This document shows, one piece after another, positions 15,238 through 23,715 of a DNA stretch of 53,497 bases. Origin of the DNA: Paludibacteraceae bacterium. Lineage in GTDB: Bacteria; Bacteroidota; Bacteroidia; Bacteroidales; Paludibacteraceae. Within the stretch, counting starts at the first letter, position 1, and each line of letters starts with the position of its first letter. The notes beneath the pieces were generated by a model. That model was not told the origin of the DNA, did not search any database, and was given only the letters and a program-made list of their open reading frames with translations. The stretch covers positions 1 to 53,497 of the forward strand of contig JAEEMG010000079.1 in NCBI GenBank assembly GCA_016283095.1. The letters run 5' to 3'. The position numbers were made by a program, and so were the translations under genes.

Positions 15238-15819
15238 TTAGTTGATTTTTCTGAATGTCGTCTCGCCAGCCGCAGAACTGATCACTGAAGATGTATCCAA
15301 AGTTCCACTAGCGATTACGAAATCATCCTTACATACAAACAAAACTTTGTCTGCCAACATCGAAGCATCTTTATAATAACAAGCAGAAGGAGAACCATCA
15401 GAATTAAACTTAATAGCGTAAGGTCTGTAGTCACCATTGCTACCCATATACAATAGTGTGCCATACACATTTAATACTATCTGGTCTCTGAAGATCGAAG
15501 CAACAATCATCTTTTTATCTTTAATACCTAGCTTTTCATTTGTAATCAAGAAAGTATCTCCCTCTGCCACTTTAACAGACGTTTGTGGTTCTCCAATAGA
15601 ATTCTGATTACCCTGGTTGTTGTTACCCTGGTTGTTGTTACCCTGATTATTGTTGTCTTGGTTGTTGTCTCCTCCCTGATTGTTGTCTCCTTGGTTATTT
15701 TCGTTTTTTTTGTGTTCTCTTTTAGTAGGCTCCTCCTCGTCGTCATCTCCACAGGAAGCGAAATATAGAGAAGACGCAATAACAGACATAGCCACAGCCA
15801 AATTAAAAATCTTTTTCAT
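15238..15819 (-). CDS. Surface lipoprotein with Asn/Gln/Gly-repeat linker (paralog 1)
   Basis: 193 aa. Signal peptide with lipobox FASC (Cys23), then GDDDEEEP, an acidic run that matches the Bacteroidota lipoprotein export signal for surface display. A low-complexity linker (about 37-73) repeats DNNQGNNNQGN. The rest (about 75-193) is a compact, probably beta-rich domain (GDTFLITNEKLGIK, YAIKFNSDGSPSACYYKDAS, VLFVCKDDFVIASGTL). The neighbour at 15904 has the same signal peptide and matching motifs in the same order, so the two arose by duplication and then diverged. A hairpin terminator lies between them. No catalytic motif is visible. Function unknown; the site between expansin and cellulase genes suggests the cell surface during fibre attachment, which is only inference. 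Confidence 0.75.
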   Translation of the reverse strand: MKKIFNLAVAMSVIASSLYFASCGDDDEEEPTKREHKKNENNQGDNNQGGDNNQDNNNQGNNNQGNNNQGNQNSIGEPQTSVKVAEGDTFLITNEKLGIKDKKMIVASIFRDQIVLNVYGTLLYMGSNGDYRPYAIKFNSDGSPSACYYKDASMLADKVLFVCKDDFVIASGTLDTSSVISSAAGETTFRKIN

Positions 15820-15848
15820 TTCACTAAGGATTATGTTTCAAAATTAAA

Positions 15849-15876
15849 GGGAGCATGTTATACTTAACATGCACCC
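15849..15876 (-). terminator. Terminator between the two lipoprotein genes
   Basis: Minus-strand GGG, GCATGTTA, 4-nt loop, TAACATGC, CCC (11 bp with one A-A mismatch) followed by TTTAATTTT. Confidence 0.75.
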
Positions 15877-15903
15877 TCATAAAATTAGTCTAAAGAGTTA
15901 TTA

Positions 15904-16431
15904 CTACATCTTCAAGAACGTAGTAACACCTGCTCCAGTCTTGATTGTAGCATCATTAGCCAATGTAGCGCTTGCCAAAACTGAATTTGCCTTGCAGATA
16001 AACAATACATTTGCTGCATCAGCCTTAGCCTCTGACATAGAAGCAGCCTTTACACTACCATCAGAAGCAACATAAATTGCATAAGACTTGTCTGCATTTG
16101 CACTGCCGACTGTGATAGTAGAACCAGAAATAGTCACAGTAACTGTTGATCCAGAAACTGCATCGATAGACAAAGACGCACCTGTTATTCCAATCTTAGA
16201 GTTTGAAATAGTGTAAGTGTCACCAGCTACAGCCGTGATAGATGTAGTTGCACCAACGTTGTTCTGATTGTTGTTGCCCTGATTGTTGTTACCCTGGTTG
16301 TTATTGTCATTGTTGTTGTTCTGCTCCTGCTTTGGAGCGTCATCATCGTCATCATCCTCTCCACAAGATGCGAAGAATAGAGAAGAAGCGATTACAGACA
16401 TGGCTACAGCCAAATTAAAAATTTTCTTCAT
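15904..16431 (-). CDS. Surface lipoprotein with Asn/Gln-repeat linker (paralog 2)
   Basis: 175 aa. The first 22 residues are nearly identical to paralog 1 (MKKIFNLAVAMSVIASSL, lipobox FASC), then GEDDDDDD as export signal and an NNNNDNNNQGNNNQ linker (about 37-57). The domain part shows GDTYTISNSKIGIT, KSYAIYVASDGSVKAASMS, VLFICKANSVLASATL, aligning with paralog 1. It is richer in Thr, Ser, Ala and Val, with alternating short strands (STVTVTISGSTITVG), like a beta-sandwich surface protein. A TACGTTTG -7 element (16460-16467, minus strand) lies 29 nt ahead of the ATG. No enzyme motif is visible. Confidence 0.75.
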   Translation of the reverse strand: MKKIFNLAVAMSVIASSLFFASCGEDDDDDDAPKQEQNNNNDNNNQGNNNQGNNNQNNVGATTSITAVAGDTYTISNSKIGITGASLSIDAVSGSTVTVTISGSTITVGSANADKSYAIYVASDGSVKAASMSEAKADAANVLFICKANSVLASATLANDATIKTGAGVTTFLKM

Positions 16432-16747
16432 TTTGTTATTACTTTTTAGTTCAACGCCACAAACGTACTAATTAATCAAACTATTACATAAGAAAAAGTC
16501 TTAATTTTTCTTAAAGCAAATAAAAACCGAACATTTGATAAAAGAATCTGAATCAAACTGTCACTGGAGCTACATGCCTTATATAATTATCTTTATTTCT
16601 ATGCGAAAAGATTCGTTCTCCAAACATAAATGATAATTGGGGAATTTTTTATATTTTCGCAATGCGAAATAAATTTATCCGGACAGACAACAGACAAGCC
16701 TGTCTAGAATAAGAAATTTTGAAAAAAATTAATTAAACTAATCCACA
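16432..16747. promoter_or_regulatory. Divergent intergenic region, 316 bp
   Basis: Holds the minus-strand TACGTTTG element (16460-16467) for the lipoprotein gene. Towards the plus-strand gene there is a TATATTTTCGC stretch at 16652-16660 that may be a weak -7, within a perfect palindrome TTTCGC, AAT, GCGAAA (16655-16669). No open frame or tandem repeat is seen in the rest. Confidence 0.45.
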
Positions 16748-17563
16748 ATGTTAAAAAGAGAATTAATTGCACTAATATGTCTTATATCGACTGTAGTGCT
16801 AAATGTCAATGCTCAGAATGGCATACAGGTATTGATTAACGATTCTGATTTCTCCATCAACACCAATCTAACTGATTATTTTGATGGACAGACTCCTATT
16901 TTACACAACTATGTTCCGTTCAACGAGCCATATTATGACACCGTATATTATGTACCCAATGTATATAAGGACACTTTATCAATAGCCAAAATTTCATTCG
17001 ACACAAAAAAATATCATGGTGCATTATACACTTTCAAAGAACAATGTTATATAATGAAATTGGCACCAGATTCGGTGGCATCACCACATCTCACAACAAA
17101 ATTAGGTGGAGTTTCTTCTTACAATTTCATTGACATTGTCGCTACAGACAATACGACAGGAGACACCATTATAAATTCATCCCATAAGGTAGAAAATCAA
17201 AGTGGTATCACTTTTGGCTTTGAGGATAGCTGGATAGGTAAACTTATAAAACTTGAGATAACAACATACGGTATTTTTCCAGAAGCCACAAATGGGGAAG
17301 AGTATTTCACAATCCAACATACATACGAAAATTTTGCAGACCACTACAAAATGGCATTTGGGATTCTTGACACTGGGTACAACAAATATACTGGTGTGAA
17401 CAATCATCTATCAACAATGTCAAAAGATGATGGATTTGTGAACGTTTACGATGTGTCAGGACATATCATCCGTGCTAAAGTAAGAAAAGAATCTTGTCTC
17501 AACGGGCTAAAAAAAGGCATTTATATTGTAGACGGTGGGAAAGTGATGGTAAATGACAAATAA
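16748..17563 (+). CDS. Secreted protein with T9SS-like C-terminal tail, function unknown
   Basis: 271 aa. Signal peptide 1-22 (LIALICLISTVVLNVNAQ). The body (23-225) is Tyr- and Asp-rich and probably all beta, with no motif I recognise. The last about 40 residues (NVYDVSGHIIRAKV, GLKKGIYIVDGGKVMVNDK) match the end of type A T9SS sorting domains, although the usual PNP motif is missing. It should therefore be exported and then carried across the outer membrane. It stands alone, with a hairpin terminator at 17682. A function in fibre binding is only suggested by the neighbouring cellulase and expansin genes. Confidence 0.7.
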   Translation: MLKRELIALICLISTVVLNVNAQNGIQVLINDSDFSINTNLTDYFDGQTPILHNYVPFNEPYYDTVYYVPNVYKDTLSIAKISFDTKKYHGALYTFKEQCYIMKLAPDSVASPHLTTKLGGVSSYNFIDIVATDNTTGDTIINSSHKVENQSGITFGFEDSWIGKLIKLEITTYGIFPEATNGEEYFTIQHTYENFADHYKMAFGILDTGYNKYTGVNNHLSTMSKDDGFVNVYDVSGHIIRAKVRKESCLNGLKKGIYIVDGGKVMVNDK

Positions 17564-17681
17564 ATTATATTTTTTGTAATACCATTAAAAAATTCTCGGT
17601 CAAATGGGCATTTTTGTATTTGATATGATTGAATTTTACATCATATTTAATTGATTTTTCCTACTCTAAATGCGTAAAATT

Positions 17682-17709
17682 ATGCCTTTCTAAAAAAAAG
17701 GCATTTTTT
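17682..17709 (+). terminator. Terminator after the 271-aa secreted protein gene
   Basis: ATGCCTTT, 7-nt A-rich loop, AAAGGCAT, then five T. Confidence 0.75.
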
Positions 17710-17901
17710 GCCGATTTTTTATCCGATACATCCAACCTACTTGTCATATATTCGCAATGTAAACGAAAAGCAAATATCTCTAATAACAATAAAACAAAAA
17801 CTAAACTATAAAACTAAAATAACATAAACACATACTTTTTTCAACTGTTAGTTATTTAGAACACATACAATAATTATATACTCTAATACTCTAATAACGT
17901 A

Positions 17902-18128
17902 GACTTGAAAAAATTCTATCTTTTCTATCAACGTTAGCTTCGAAAGAAGCAAGTCCTAATTTCCTTTTACTTTCACATTGTTCGGAAGAACAATGTGAAA
18001 GATAGGAAGGGAAAAAGGAAAATTAAATTGAAAGTCTAGTTGTAAGGTAATATATGATAACTCAGGTTGATAGGGGTCGAGATGACTGCTGCAACACAAA
18101 AAAGAGACGCTATCGCGTCTTTTTTTTA
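17902..18128 (+). ncRNA. Candidate structured RNA ending in a terminator
   Basis: This stretch holds no plausible gene but folds strongly. GACTTG (17902-17907) pairs with CAAGTC (17950-17955), enclosing GCTTC-GAAA-GAAGC (17937-17950), a GNRA-capped stem. Next is a perfect 14-bp stem CTTTCACATTGTTC, loop GGAA (also GNRA), with its complement (17970-18001), extended by AATTTCC/CTTTT pairing with AAAAGG/AAAATT. At 18104-18128 GACGC, TATC, GCGTC is followed by eight T, a terminator. The strand is chosen from the GNRA loops and the T run, but A runs make the terminator work in both directions. No TAnnTTTG promoter is obvious upstream. The remainder of the 676-bp gap (17710-17900) is plain AT-rich DNA. 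Confidence 0.5.
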
Positions 18129-18180
18129 TGTCTATAAGTGAACAATAAAGGCAAAGCAAAATACTGAATCGTAATATCAT

Positions 18181-18211
18181 AAAAAAAAGAGAGACGCGAC
18201 TGCATCCCTCT
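18181..18211 (-). terminator. Terminator after the cellulase gene
   Basis: Minus-strand 10-bp stem (AGAGGGATGC, AGTC, GCGTCTCTCT with two wobbles) followed by T7. Confidence 0.88.
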
Positions 18212-18239
18212 TCATTAAAATTGCGTCTAGTTAGTATAA

Positions 18240-20141
18240 TTATCTTACAACTACCTTGTAAGCTTGATTTCCTACCTTAACCACATAAGATCCATTCTGC
18301 AACTTGAATGATGTCATAAAATCAGTAGCGACACTCTTGGCAACCAATGTTCCCAACATAGTGTACGCTTCAATTGCCTTACCTTCCGCACCAAGCACTG
18401 CTATACCTCCGTCGACTGGGATAATGTTGGCAGCAACCGCGTCTACTTCATCAACAGAAGAATTATCATCCTCTAGTTTCAGCATCAACGAAATCGCGTT
18501 AGCTGTGATAGAAAGGATCGCCTTTCCATTGTCTGACAAATACTCACCGTCATTTCCACTCCAGATATTTGGCAATGAGTTCTTATACTGAGCCGCCTCC
18601 AATTTCTTATTCACAATCGGATTTGTGAACTCATATCCGTTGATTATGATCTTATTAACACTAAATGTATACGATGAATCATTAGTATATACCAAATAGC
18701 CTAAGTTGGTGAAACCTTCCTTCTTTGACGCAGGAGACAAATCGACATCGATATTCTTTGCTGTGCCTGAAATCTCTTTTGAAACCTCATCCCAACCTGA
18801 ATACTGGCATTTGAATGTCGGATTCTCTTTTGCATCGTTGACTGTCAGATTGACGATATAGCTTGTGATCAACTCAAGTTTTGTCTTTGGAGCTGTTGTG
18901 TCAATCTCGATTTCCTGTTCAAAGGCTTCATTGATTGCGTCCACAATGTAAGTGCGACCGACAGTGTTTGTTGCTCTGTTGATTGTGGCAAAACCTTTCG
19001 CAGTACTTAGATGACCATTGTCCCAAAGCACTGGCACAGCACCCACACGACGAGCGTTCTCACAAAGTGTCTTAGTCCAATAAGCGGTGTATTTGGAATT
19101 TTCAGAATCGAAAGCAGTCTTATCGACAGTACCATACTCACCGACAACAACAGGATAGCCCTGTGATGTGAACCAAGTCTTTAGTTTATCAAACTGACCA
19201 GTCATCGTGCTTTCACTGTTTGCTCCCTGGCCATAAGTAGTACATTTCTTAGAATCTTCAGCCCATGCCTCATCACCCCAGCGAGTCACGCCAGCATCTG
19301 TGTCGTCACCACAAAGATCCCAAGGTGCATAATAGTGGACAGAAATCATAAGACGTTTGCCAGAAACAGATCTGTCTACATATTTGTCTTCAGGGATTTT
19401 AAACCCTTTTGCCTCAGATGTCAGATCTATATCAGTGTTCCAGCCTGGAATCAACAACCAACGCTTGGCATTGTTGAGGCTGATCGGACGTACCGTCTCC
19501 ACAAAAATCTGATTATAATCGTTGATATTCTGATAATAGCCAGCATTTGGATATGGAACGCCTGGATTTTGCCACTCATAAGTGCCATCAAACACCTCAT
19601 TCATCGACTCAAAAATCAGATGCTCATCATAATCTTTGAACGTTGTGGCAATCTGCTGCCAAACGGCTTTAAATTTAGCCTTTATTTCTGTCTGATTTTG
19701 AGCATCACACAAAAGCCAGCCACCAGTCACTCCATGATAACCGTCGCCATGGATATTGGTGATCACGTAGAGATCCTCTGCCAATGCCATGTCCACCACC
19801 TCCTTGACTCTTGAAAGCCAAGCGGCATCAATCTTGTAGTCTGGAGCTGAACCAATCTTACTCAAATAAGAAACAGGGATACGAATTGTGTTGAATCCAC
19901 TGTTTTTTATCAGTTTCATCAAAGCAGAAGAAGCTTGGGGATTTCCCCATACTGTCTCACTTGGCGTTCCATTGGAATTGGCCTCCAACGTGTTGCCCAG
20001 ATTCCAACCTGATCCCATAGCTTCTACAGTTTCATACTGTCCGAGGAGATCAAACGTATCGTCCGCAAAAGCCGACGCTGATGATGCTAACATAGCAGTG
20101 CCAAATCCATAAGACAAAATATTTTGTAGCAGTTTACCCAT
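18240..20141 (-). CDS. GH5 endoglucanase (cellulase) with T9SS C-terminal domain
   Basis: 633 aa. Signal peptide 1-26. The GH5 catalytic domain covers about 30-400: MGSGWNLGNTLEA at 42, Arg87 in FNTIRIPV, His131 in NIHGDG, acid/base Glu182 in ESMNEVF, His269-Tyr270, nucleophile Glu335 in VVVGEYGT and Trp373 in VLWDNG. It hydrolyses internal beta-1,4 bonds in cellulose or related glucans. Residues about 410-545 form a separate beta-rich domain (SGWDEVSKEISG, VNKIIINGYEF) that may bind carbohydrate; I cannot assign a CBM family. The last 65 residues (VDGGIAVLGAEGKAIEAYTM, GSYVVKVGNQAYKVVVR) are a type A T9SS sorting domain, so the enzyme should reach the cell surface. It is monocistronic, with a terminator at 18181. 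Confidence 0.92.
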   Translation of the reverse strand: MGKLLQNILSYGFGTAMLASSASAFADDTFDLLGQYETVEAMGSGWNLGNTLEANSNGTPSETVWGNPQASSALMKLIKNSGFNTIRIPVSYLSKIGSAPDYKIDAAWLSRVKEVVDMALAEDLYVITNIHGDGYHGVTGGWLLCDAQNQTEIKAKFKAVWQQIATTFKDYDEHLIFESMNEVFDGTYEWQNPGVPYPNAGYYQNINDYNQIFVETVRPISLNNAKRWLLIPGWNTDIDLTSEAKGFKIPEDKYVDRSVSGKRLMISVHYYAPWDLCGDDTDAGVTRWGDEAWAEDSKKCTTYGQGANSESTMTGQFDKLKTWFTSQGYPVVVGEYGTVDKTAFDSENSKYTAYWTKTLCENARRVGAVPVLWDNGHLSTAKGFATINRATNTVGRTYIVDAINEAFEQEIEIDTTAPKTKLELITSYIVNLTVNDAKENPTFKCQYSGWDEVSKEISGTAKNIDVDLSPASKKEGFTNLGYLVYTNDSSYTFSVNKIIINGYEFTNPIVNKKLEAAQYKNSLPNIWSGNDGEYLSDNGKAILSITANAISLMLKLEDDNSSVDEVDAVAANIIPVDGGIAVLGAEGKAIEAYTMLGTLVAKSVATDFMTSFKLQNGSYVVKVGNQAYKVVVR

Positions 20142-20249
20142 AAGCTAATACTTTTACTAAATTTCACGACAAATCTAAAAAAATTAGATGAATGATACAA
20201 GTTTATATACATATAGTGTAGGTTTTGGTACACCACTCCACCACAAACG

Positions 20250-20281
20250 AAAAAAAAGACAGAGAAGTCACCCTCTCTGCC
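20250..20281 (-). terminator. Terminator after the CotH gene
   Basis: Minus-strand GGCAGAGA, 8-nt loop, TCTCTGTC followed by T7. It lies 36 nt past the stop. Confidence 0.85.
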
Positions 20282-20316
20282 TTTCCTAAAATTGAAATGA
20301 TATGAAAAATATGAGT

Positions 20317-23300
20317 TTATTTCTTTACTATCTTGATCACCTTGCCGTCGATCTTCAACAAATAGATACCAGTTTGGTAATCACCACCGAATGTCATACC
20401 TGCGTATGCGTCGCCAGACTCAACAACCTGACCTACCATATTCGACACCACATATTCACCATCTACGTTGATTGTCCACTCCGAATTTGTCGGATTTGGA
20501 TAAACAATCTCATCCGCAGCCACATCAGAAAGGCCTGCCAACTGATCCGTACAGATCAGAGAACCATTCTCTGTAGTAGGTGTAGCCAACTGGTTTCCGA
20601 TATTTGAAGTCGTACAAACACCAAAGACCGTCAAGTCCGATGAGCCATCCGACTTTCTTCCATACGATCCGTTCTGCTCATGCTTTTGTATAGTGACCTC
20701 ATCGATCACCTCTTCCTTACCAGCATAAGGCATTACCAACTGAATCTTTTGAGATGTTTCAGCACTCAACTTGAAGTTCAAGTGCAATGGACCGCTTGCA
20801 GGCTCTTTATCAGCCCAAAGCATCACTCTACCCTTTGCCGGAATCACAGTCGACGAATAGTCGTACGGAATCTCCGAAGAAGCGTTGGCAGTAACATTCT
20901 TCACAATCATACCAGCCAAATCGACGTCATGATTCTCACTGTTGTAGATCTCAATCCAGTCTGGCTTAGATCCATACTCATCCTCTGTTTTGTTGTTAGA
21001 AGCACAAACTTCATTGATAAACAACTTAGGAAGTTTGAACTCAGAATCAGTGGCAAATACCACCTCAATATTCATTCCTGAAGACGCTACACTATCAAGG
21101 TACGACGTTGCTGTGCCATTCTTTGTCTCACCGTTGATTTTCCACGACTGAATCTTATATCCCGTCGGAACACGAACCTCAACCTTTAATCTTTCACCGA
21201 CAAACAGCTGACGGCTATAGTCAGAAGTACTTGCAATCTTGTTAACCAAGAATCTGTATTCAGGAGCATTTCCATTGAAAGTCATACGGACAGACACATT
21301 GGCTTTTGTCGACTGCACTCCATAATAAGAGACGAGCTGTTTTTCTATAACAGAAGGACGCTGCTTAGCAAAATTGATCATATTCTGAATAGCGCCGTCA
21401 TAATCTTGCTGTGTGCATACCTTATTAACTTCAATAGTCGCACAAGCCTCCTCTTTAACAAGAGCTGCTATAGAATCACAAATTTTAGTCATGCGAGACT
21501 CGGTAAACTGTGTCTCTAGCAAATATGTGTATCTATCCAAGAAATGATATTTGAAATCCTCATTCTCCATACATCCTTTGAAAAGAGTACAGAGATGCAA
21601 CTCATCCGAAGACAACATACCTGGCATAGAAAAGCCGCCACCCATTCCTGGGAATCCTCCGCCACCCATTCCTGGCATTGTACCACCACCCATTCCTGGC
21701 ATTGTACCACCACCCATTCCTGGCATTGTGCCACCGCCCCACATAGAACCACCACCGTCAGATGTGCTTCCTGTCAAACAGTAATTCAACATATTGTGGG
21801 ATGACATTGAGCTTGTCGACAAACCAAAGTCAACATCATACAGGAACCAACGGAATTTACCACCGTCTTTCTTTCTCCAAAGCTTTACGTTGTTGTTAAC
21901 CCAGTCTGTGTTTGCCAAGAACTGCTGAATAATCTGATAGTCAATATATTCATCAATATCCATTATCTGAGACAACTTATCGTAGAAATCTGCGTCACCA
22001 TTATTGTTAGCGGCAAGGTTTTCCATCTTATAATATGCCTCATCAGTTCCAATTTGAGCCACGTATTTCTTCTCTTCTTTCACTAAACGAATATACTCGA
22101 TTTCATCCTCGTCGTAACCATAATTAGACTCGATATAATCCTCATCCGTACGCTCACGTAATCCCATCAAGCCCTTGTACTCACCGTTCAAGAAGTAAGC
22201 AACTGGCTGGTATGCCTGATAGTCGATATTCATTCCTTTTGCGAGAGTCTGCATATATCCTTCTCTCCAACGCGGATGCATATAAAAACCGTTTCCTCCG
22301 TTACGAAGGGCAAGGGCTTTATATTTTGTGTAACTTCTGTCTTTGAAGAATTTAGTGTATTGGAATTTATTGTTTCCAGTACGTTTGTTAGCCTTAATCT
22401 TAAAGCTCTTCACCGCATGCTGACGTGAGCAAACACCAAACACACCTACCTCAACCTCCTGATTGTCCACAACCTTACCGTCGACTATATACTCAAAGTT
22501 TGCAGGACGCATCCAGTCATTATAATAGTTGGCTTTTTGAGCATTGTCACTGGAACAAGTAGCACGAGAGCCATTATTTCCGACAACACAAATACCCAAC
22601 TTAGGGTCATTGAAATTCTCTTCATCCGAGGTAATCGATACAATCGGCAATTTAGAAGTACCACAAGTGGAATAGAGTTCATCAGTGAACAGATATGATC
22701 CAGTCACCACGTCACTGTAAAGTTTACCATCCTTATATGCTCTTGCACGCACGATAGTTGTAGTGTTGAGATTAATAGGAGATTGGTAAACAATTCCTTT
22801 TTCCTTTGTAGGAATACTTCCGTCCAATGTGTAATAGATCTGGACACCATCAGTTGAACACTGAAGCTGAACCGTAGCATTTCCACCAGCATATACAACA
22901 CCAGGATTTGTTCCAGTAAACGTAGGAGACGCCACCCTGTCTGATATGCTATATGCAGGAGTGTTTTCTGTACCCGGCGAAGGTATCATATATCCACCTT
23001 CTCCGTAGGAAATATGCGGATACTGCTTTGGATATTCGATTGAAATTGTCTGTGAGCCATTTGACAAAATCAATTTGCCAGCATCAGACGTAAGTTTTTG
23101 AGAAACAGTACCTGCAAACAAAGGATTCATTGCGGATGCGTCACTACTACTTGATTCAGCGACGTCATCTTTTGCAAAGAAAAGCAGGTTGTAACCATTT
23201 TTGATAACGTGAGACTGAGAGAGACGCAATGTCCAATCCGTCTTCCCCGCCTTCTCATTTGTCACAGTCCAACCATTCAGGTCGATCTGTCCCCCATCAT

Positions 23301-23478
23301 TATAAAGTTCAACATATCCGTTATAATCATATTTATCGCTGACTATAGTGGATATATTGCTCGGCATAATCTCAGTGATTTTTATAGCAGCAGAAGCGGA
23401 GACCGCAGACAAACAACCTGCAGAGACAGCTAATGTTCTAAAAAGACTGAATACGTTGAATGAGTATAAGTTTTCCAT
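20317..23478 (-). CDS. Secreted CotH-kinase/lamin-tail protein with T9SS domain
   Basis: 1053 aa. Signal peptide 1-30; lamin-tail domain (about 31-150, KITEIMPSN, YVELYNDGGQIDLNGW); chitobiase C-terminal-like domain (about 180-265, VQIYYTLDGSIPTKE); CotH kinase-like domain (about 275-715, NDWMRPANFEYI, RNGGNGFYMHPRWREGY, YKGLMGLRERTDEDYI, WFLYDVDFGLS); second lamin-tail domain (about 817-960, LFINEVCASNN, PDWIEIYNSENHDVDLAG); type A T9SS domain (about 993-1053, YPNPTNSEW to GKVIKIVKK). CotH kinases are atypical protein kinases also found in fibre-degrading systems. An insertion of MPGMGGG repeats (about 581-613) interrupts the CotH domain just after DVDFGLS. A promoter lies at 23592-23621. 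The substrate cannot be read from sequence. Confidence 0.88.
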   Translation of the reverse strand: MENLYSFNVFSLFRTLAVSAGCLSAVSASAAIKITEIMPSNISTIVSDKYDYNGYVELYNDGGQIDLNGWTVTNEKAGKTDWTLRLSQSHVIKNGYNLLFFAKDDVAESSSSDASAMNPLFAGTVSQKLTSDAGKLILSNGSQTISIEYPKQYPHISYGEGGYMIPSPGTENTPAYSISDRVASPTFTGTNPGVVYAGGNATVQLQCSTDGVQIYYTLDGSIPTKEKGIVYQSPINLNTTTIVRARAYKDGKLYSDVVTGSYLFTDELYSTCGTSKLPIVSITSDEENFNDPKLGICVVGNNGSRATCSSDNAQKANYYNDWMRPANFEYIVDGKVVDNQEVEVGVFGVCSRQHAVKSFKIKANKRTGNNKFQYTKFFKDRSYTKYKALALRNGGNGFYMHPRWREGYMQTLAKGMNIDYQAYQPVAYFLNGEYKGLMGLRERTDEDYIESNYGYDEDEIEYIRLVKEEKKYVAQIGTDEAYYKMENLAANNNGDADFYDKLSQIMDIDEYIDYQIIQQFLANTDWVNNNVKLWRKKDGGKFRWFLYDVDFGLSTSSMSSHNMLNYCLTGSTSDGGGSMWGGGTMPGMGGGTMPGMGGGTMPGMGGGGFPGMGGGFSMPGMLSSDELHLCTLFKGCMENEDFKYHFLDRYTYLLETQFTESRMTKICDSIAALVKEEACATIEVNKVCTQQDYDGAIQNMINFAKQRPSVIEKQLVSYYGVQSTKANVSVRMTFNGNAPEYRFLVNKIASTSDYSRQLFVGERLKVEVRVPTGYKIQSWKINGETKNGTATSYLDSVASSGMNIEVVFATDSEFKLPKLFINEVCASNNKTEDEYGSKPDWIEIYNSENHDVDLAGMIVKNVTANASSEIPYDYSSTVIPAKGRVMLWADKEPASGPLHLNFKLSAETSQKIQLVMPYAGKEEVIDEVTIQKHEQNGSYGRKSDGSSDLTVFGVCTTSNIGNQLATPTTENGSLICTDQLAGLSDVAADEIVYPNPTNSEWTINVDGEYVVSNMVGQVVESGDAYAGMTFGGDYQTGIYLLKIDGKVIKIVKK
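21662..21733. repeat. 24-bp tandem repeat encoding TMPGMGGG
   Basis: Three nearly identical 24-bp units (21662-21685, 21686-21709, 21710-21733), with a degenerate flank to about 21635. They keep frame in the CotH gene and give a Gly/Met/Pro-rich loop. The near identity at DNA level implies recent expansion or contraction. Confidence 0.92.
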
Positions 23479-23591
23479 AGTACGTTATGTTAATAGAGTA
23501 TGTGTTATCTTTTTTAGGATAATTTAAAGCCAATCCAACGAGAGGCAAAAAACTGCCATCTTTATTAGATCTTGGAGTAATAAAGTTTCAG

Positions 23592-23621
23592 CAAATGTAG
23601 TTTTTTTTACATACCAACAAA
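23592..23621 (-). promoter_or_regulatory. Promoter of the CotH gene
   Basis: Minus-strand TTTG (23618-23621), 18 nt, TACATTTG (23592-23599); 113 nt ahead of the ATG. Confidence 0.65.
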
Positions 23622-23647
23622 AAGAAACTACATTTTTCTACATACAG

Positions 23648-23674
23648 AACACACTTTTTCACCAAAAGTATGTT
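23648..23674 (-). terminator. Hairpin after the porP-like gene
   Basis: Minus-strand AACATACTTTT, 5-nt loop, AAAAGTGTGTT: 11 bp with one wobble, 42 nt past the stop. No T run follows, so its termination strength is uncertain. Confidence 0.5.
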
Positions 23675-23715
23675 GGACAGCTATTTATCACCCTATATAA
23701 ATTTCATCCTGTTTT

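Noticed and set aside
15583-15768. Valine-rich frame on the plus strand
   Set aside because: Complement of the Asn/Gln repeat in the lipoprotein gene.
17956-18180. 74-codon minus frame in the 17.9-18.1 kb element
   Set aside because: It crosses a perfect 14-bp stem and a terminator; no family resemblance. Folding explains the region better.
21544-21804. His/Trp/Thr-repeat frame on the plus strand
   Set aside because: Arises from the 24-bp repeat of the CotH gene read backwards; not a gene.
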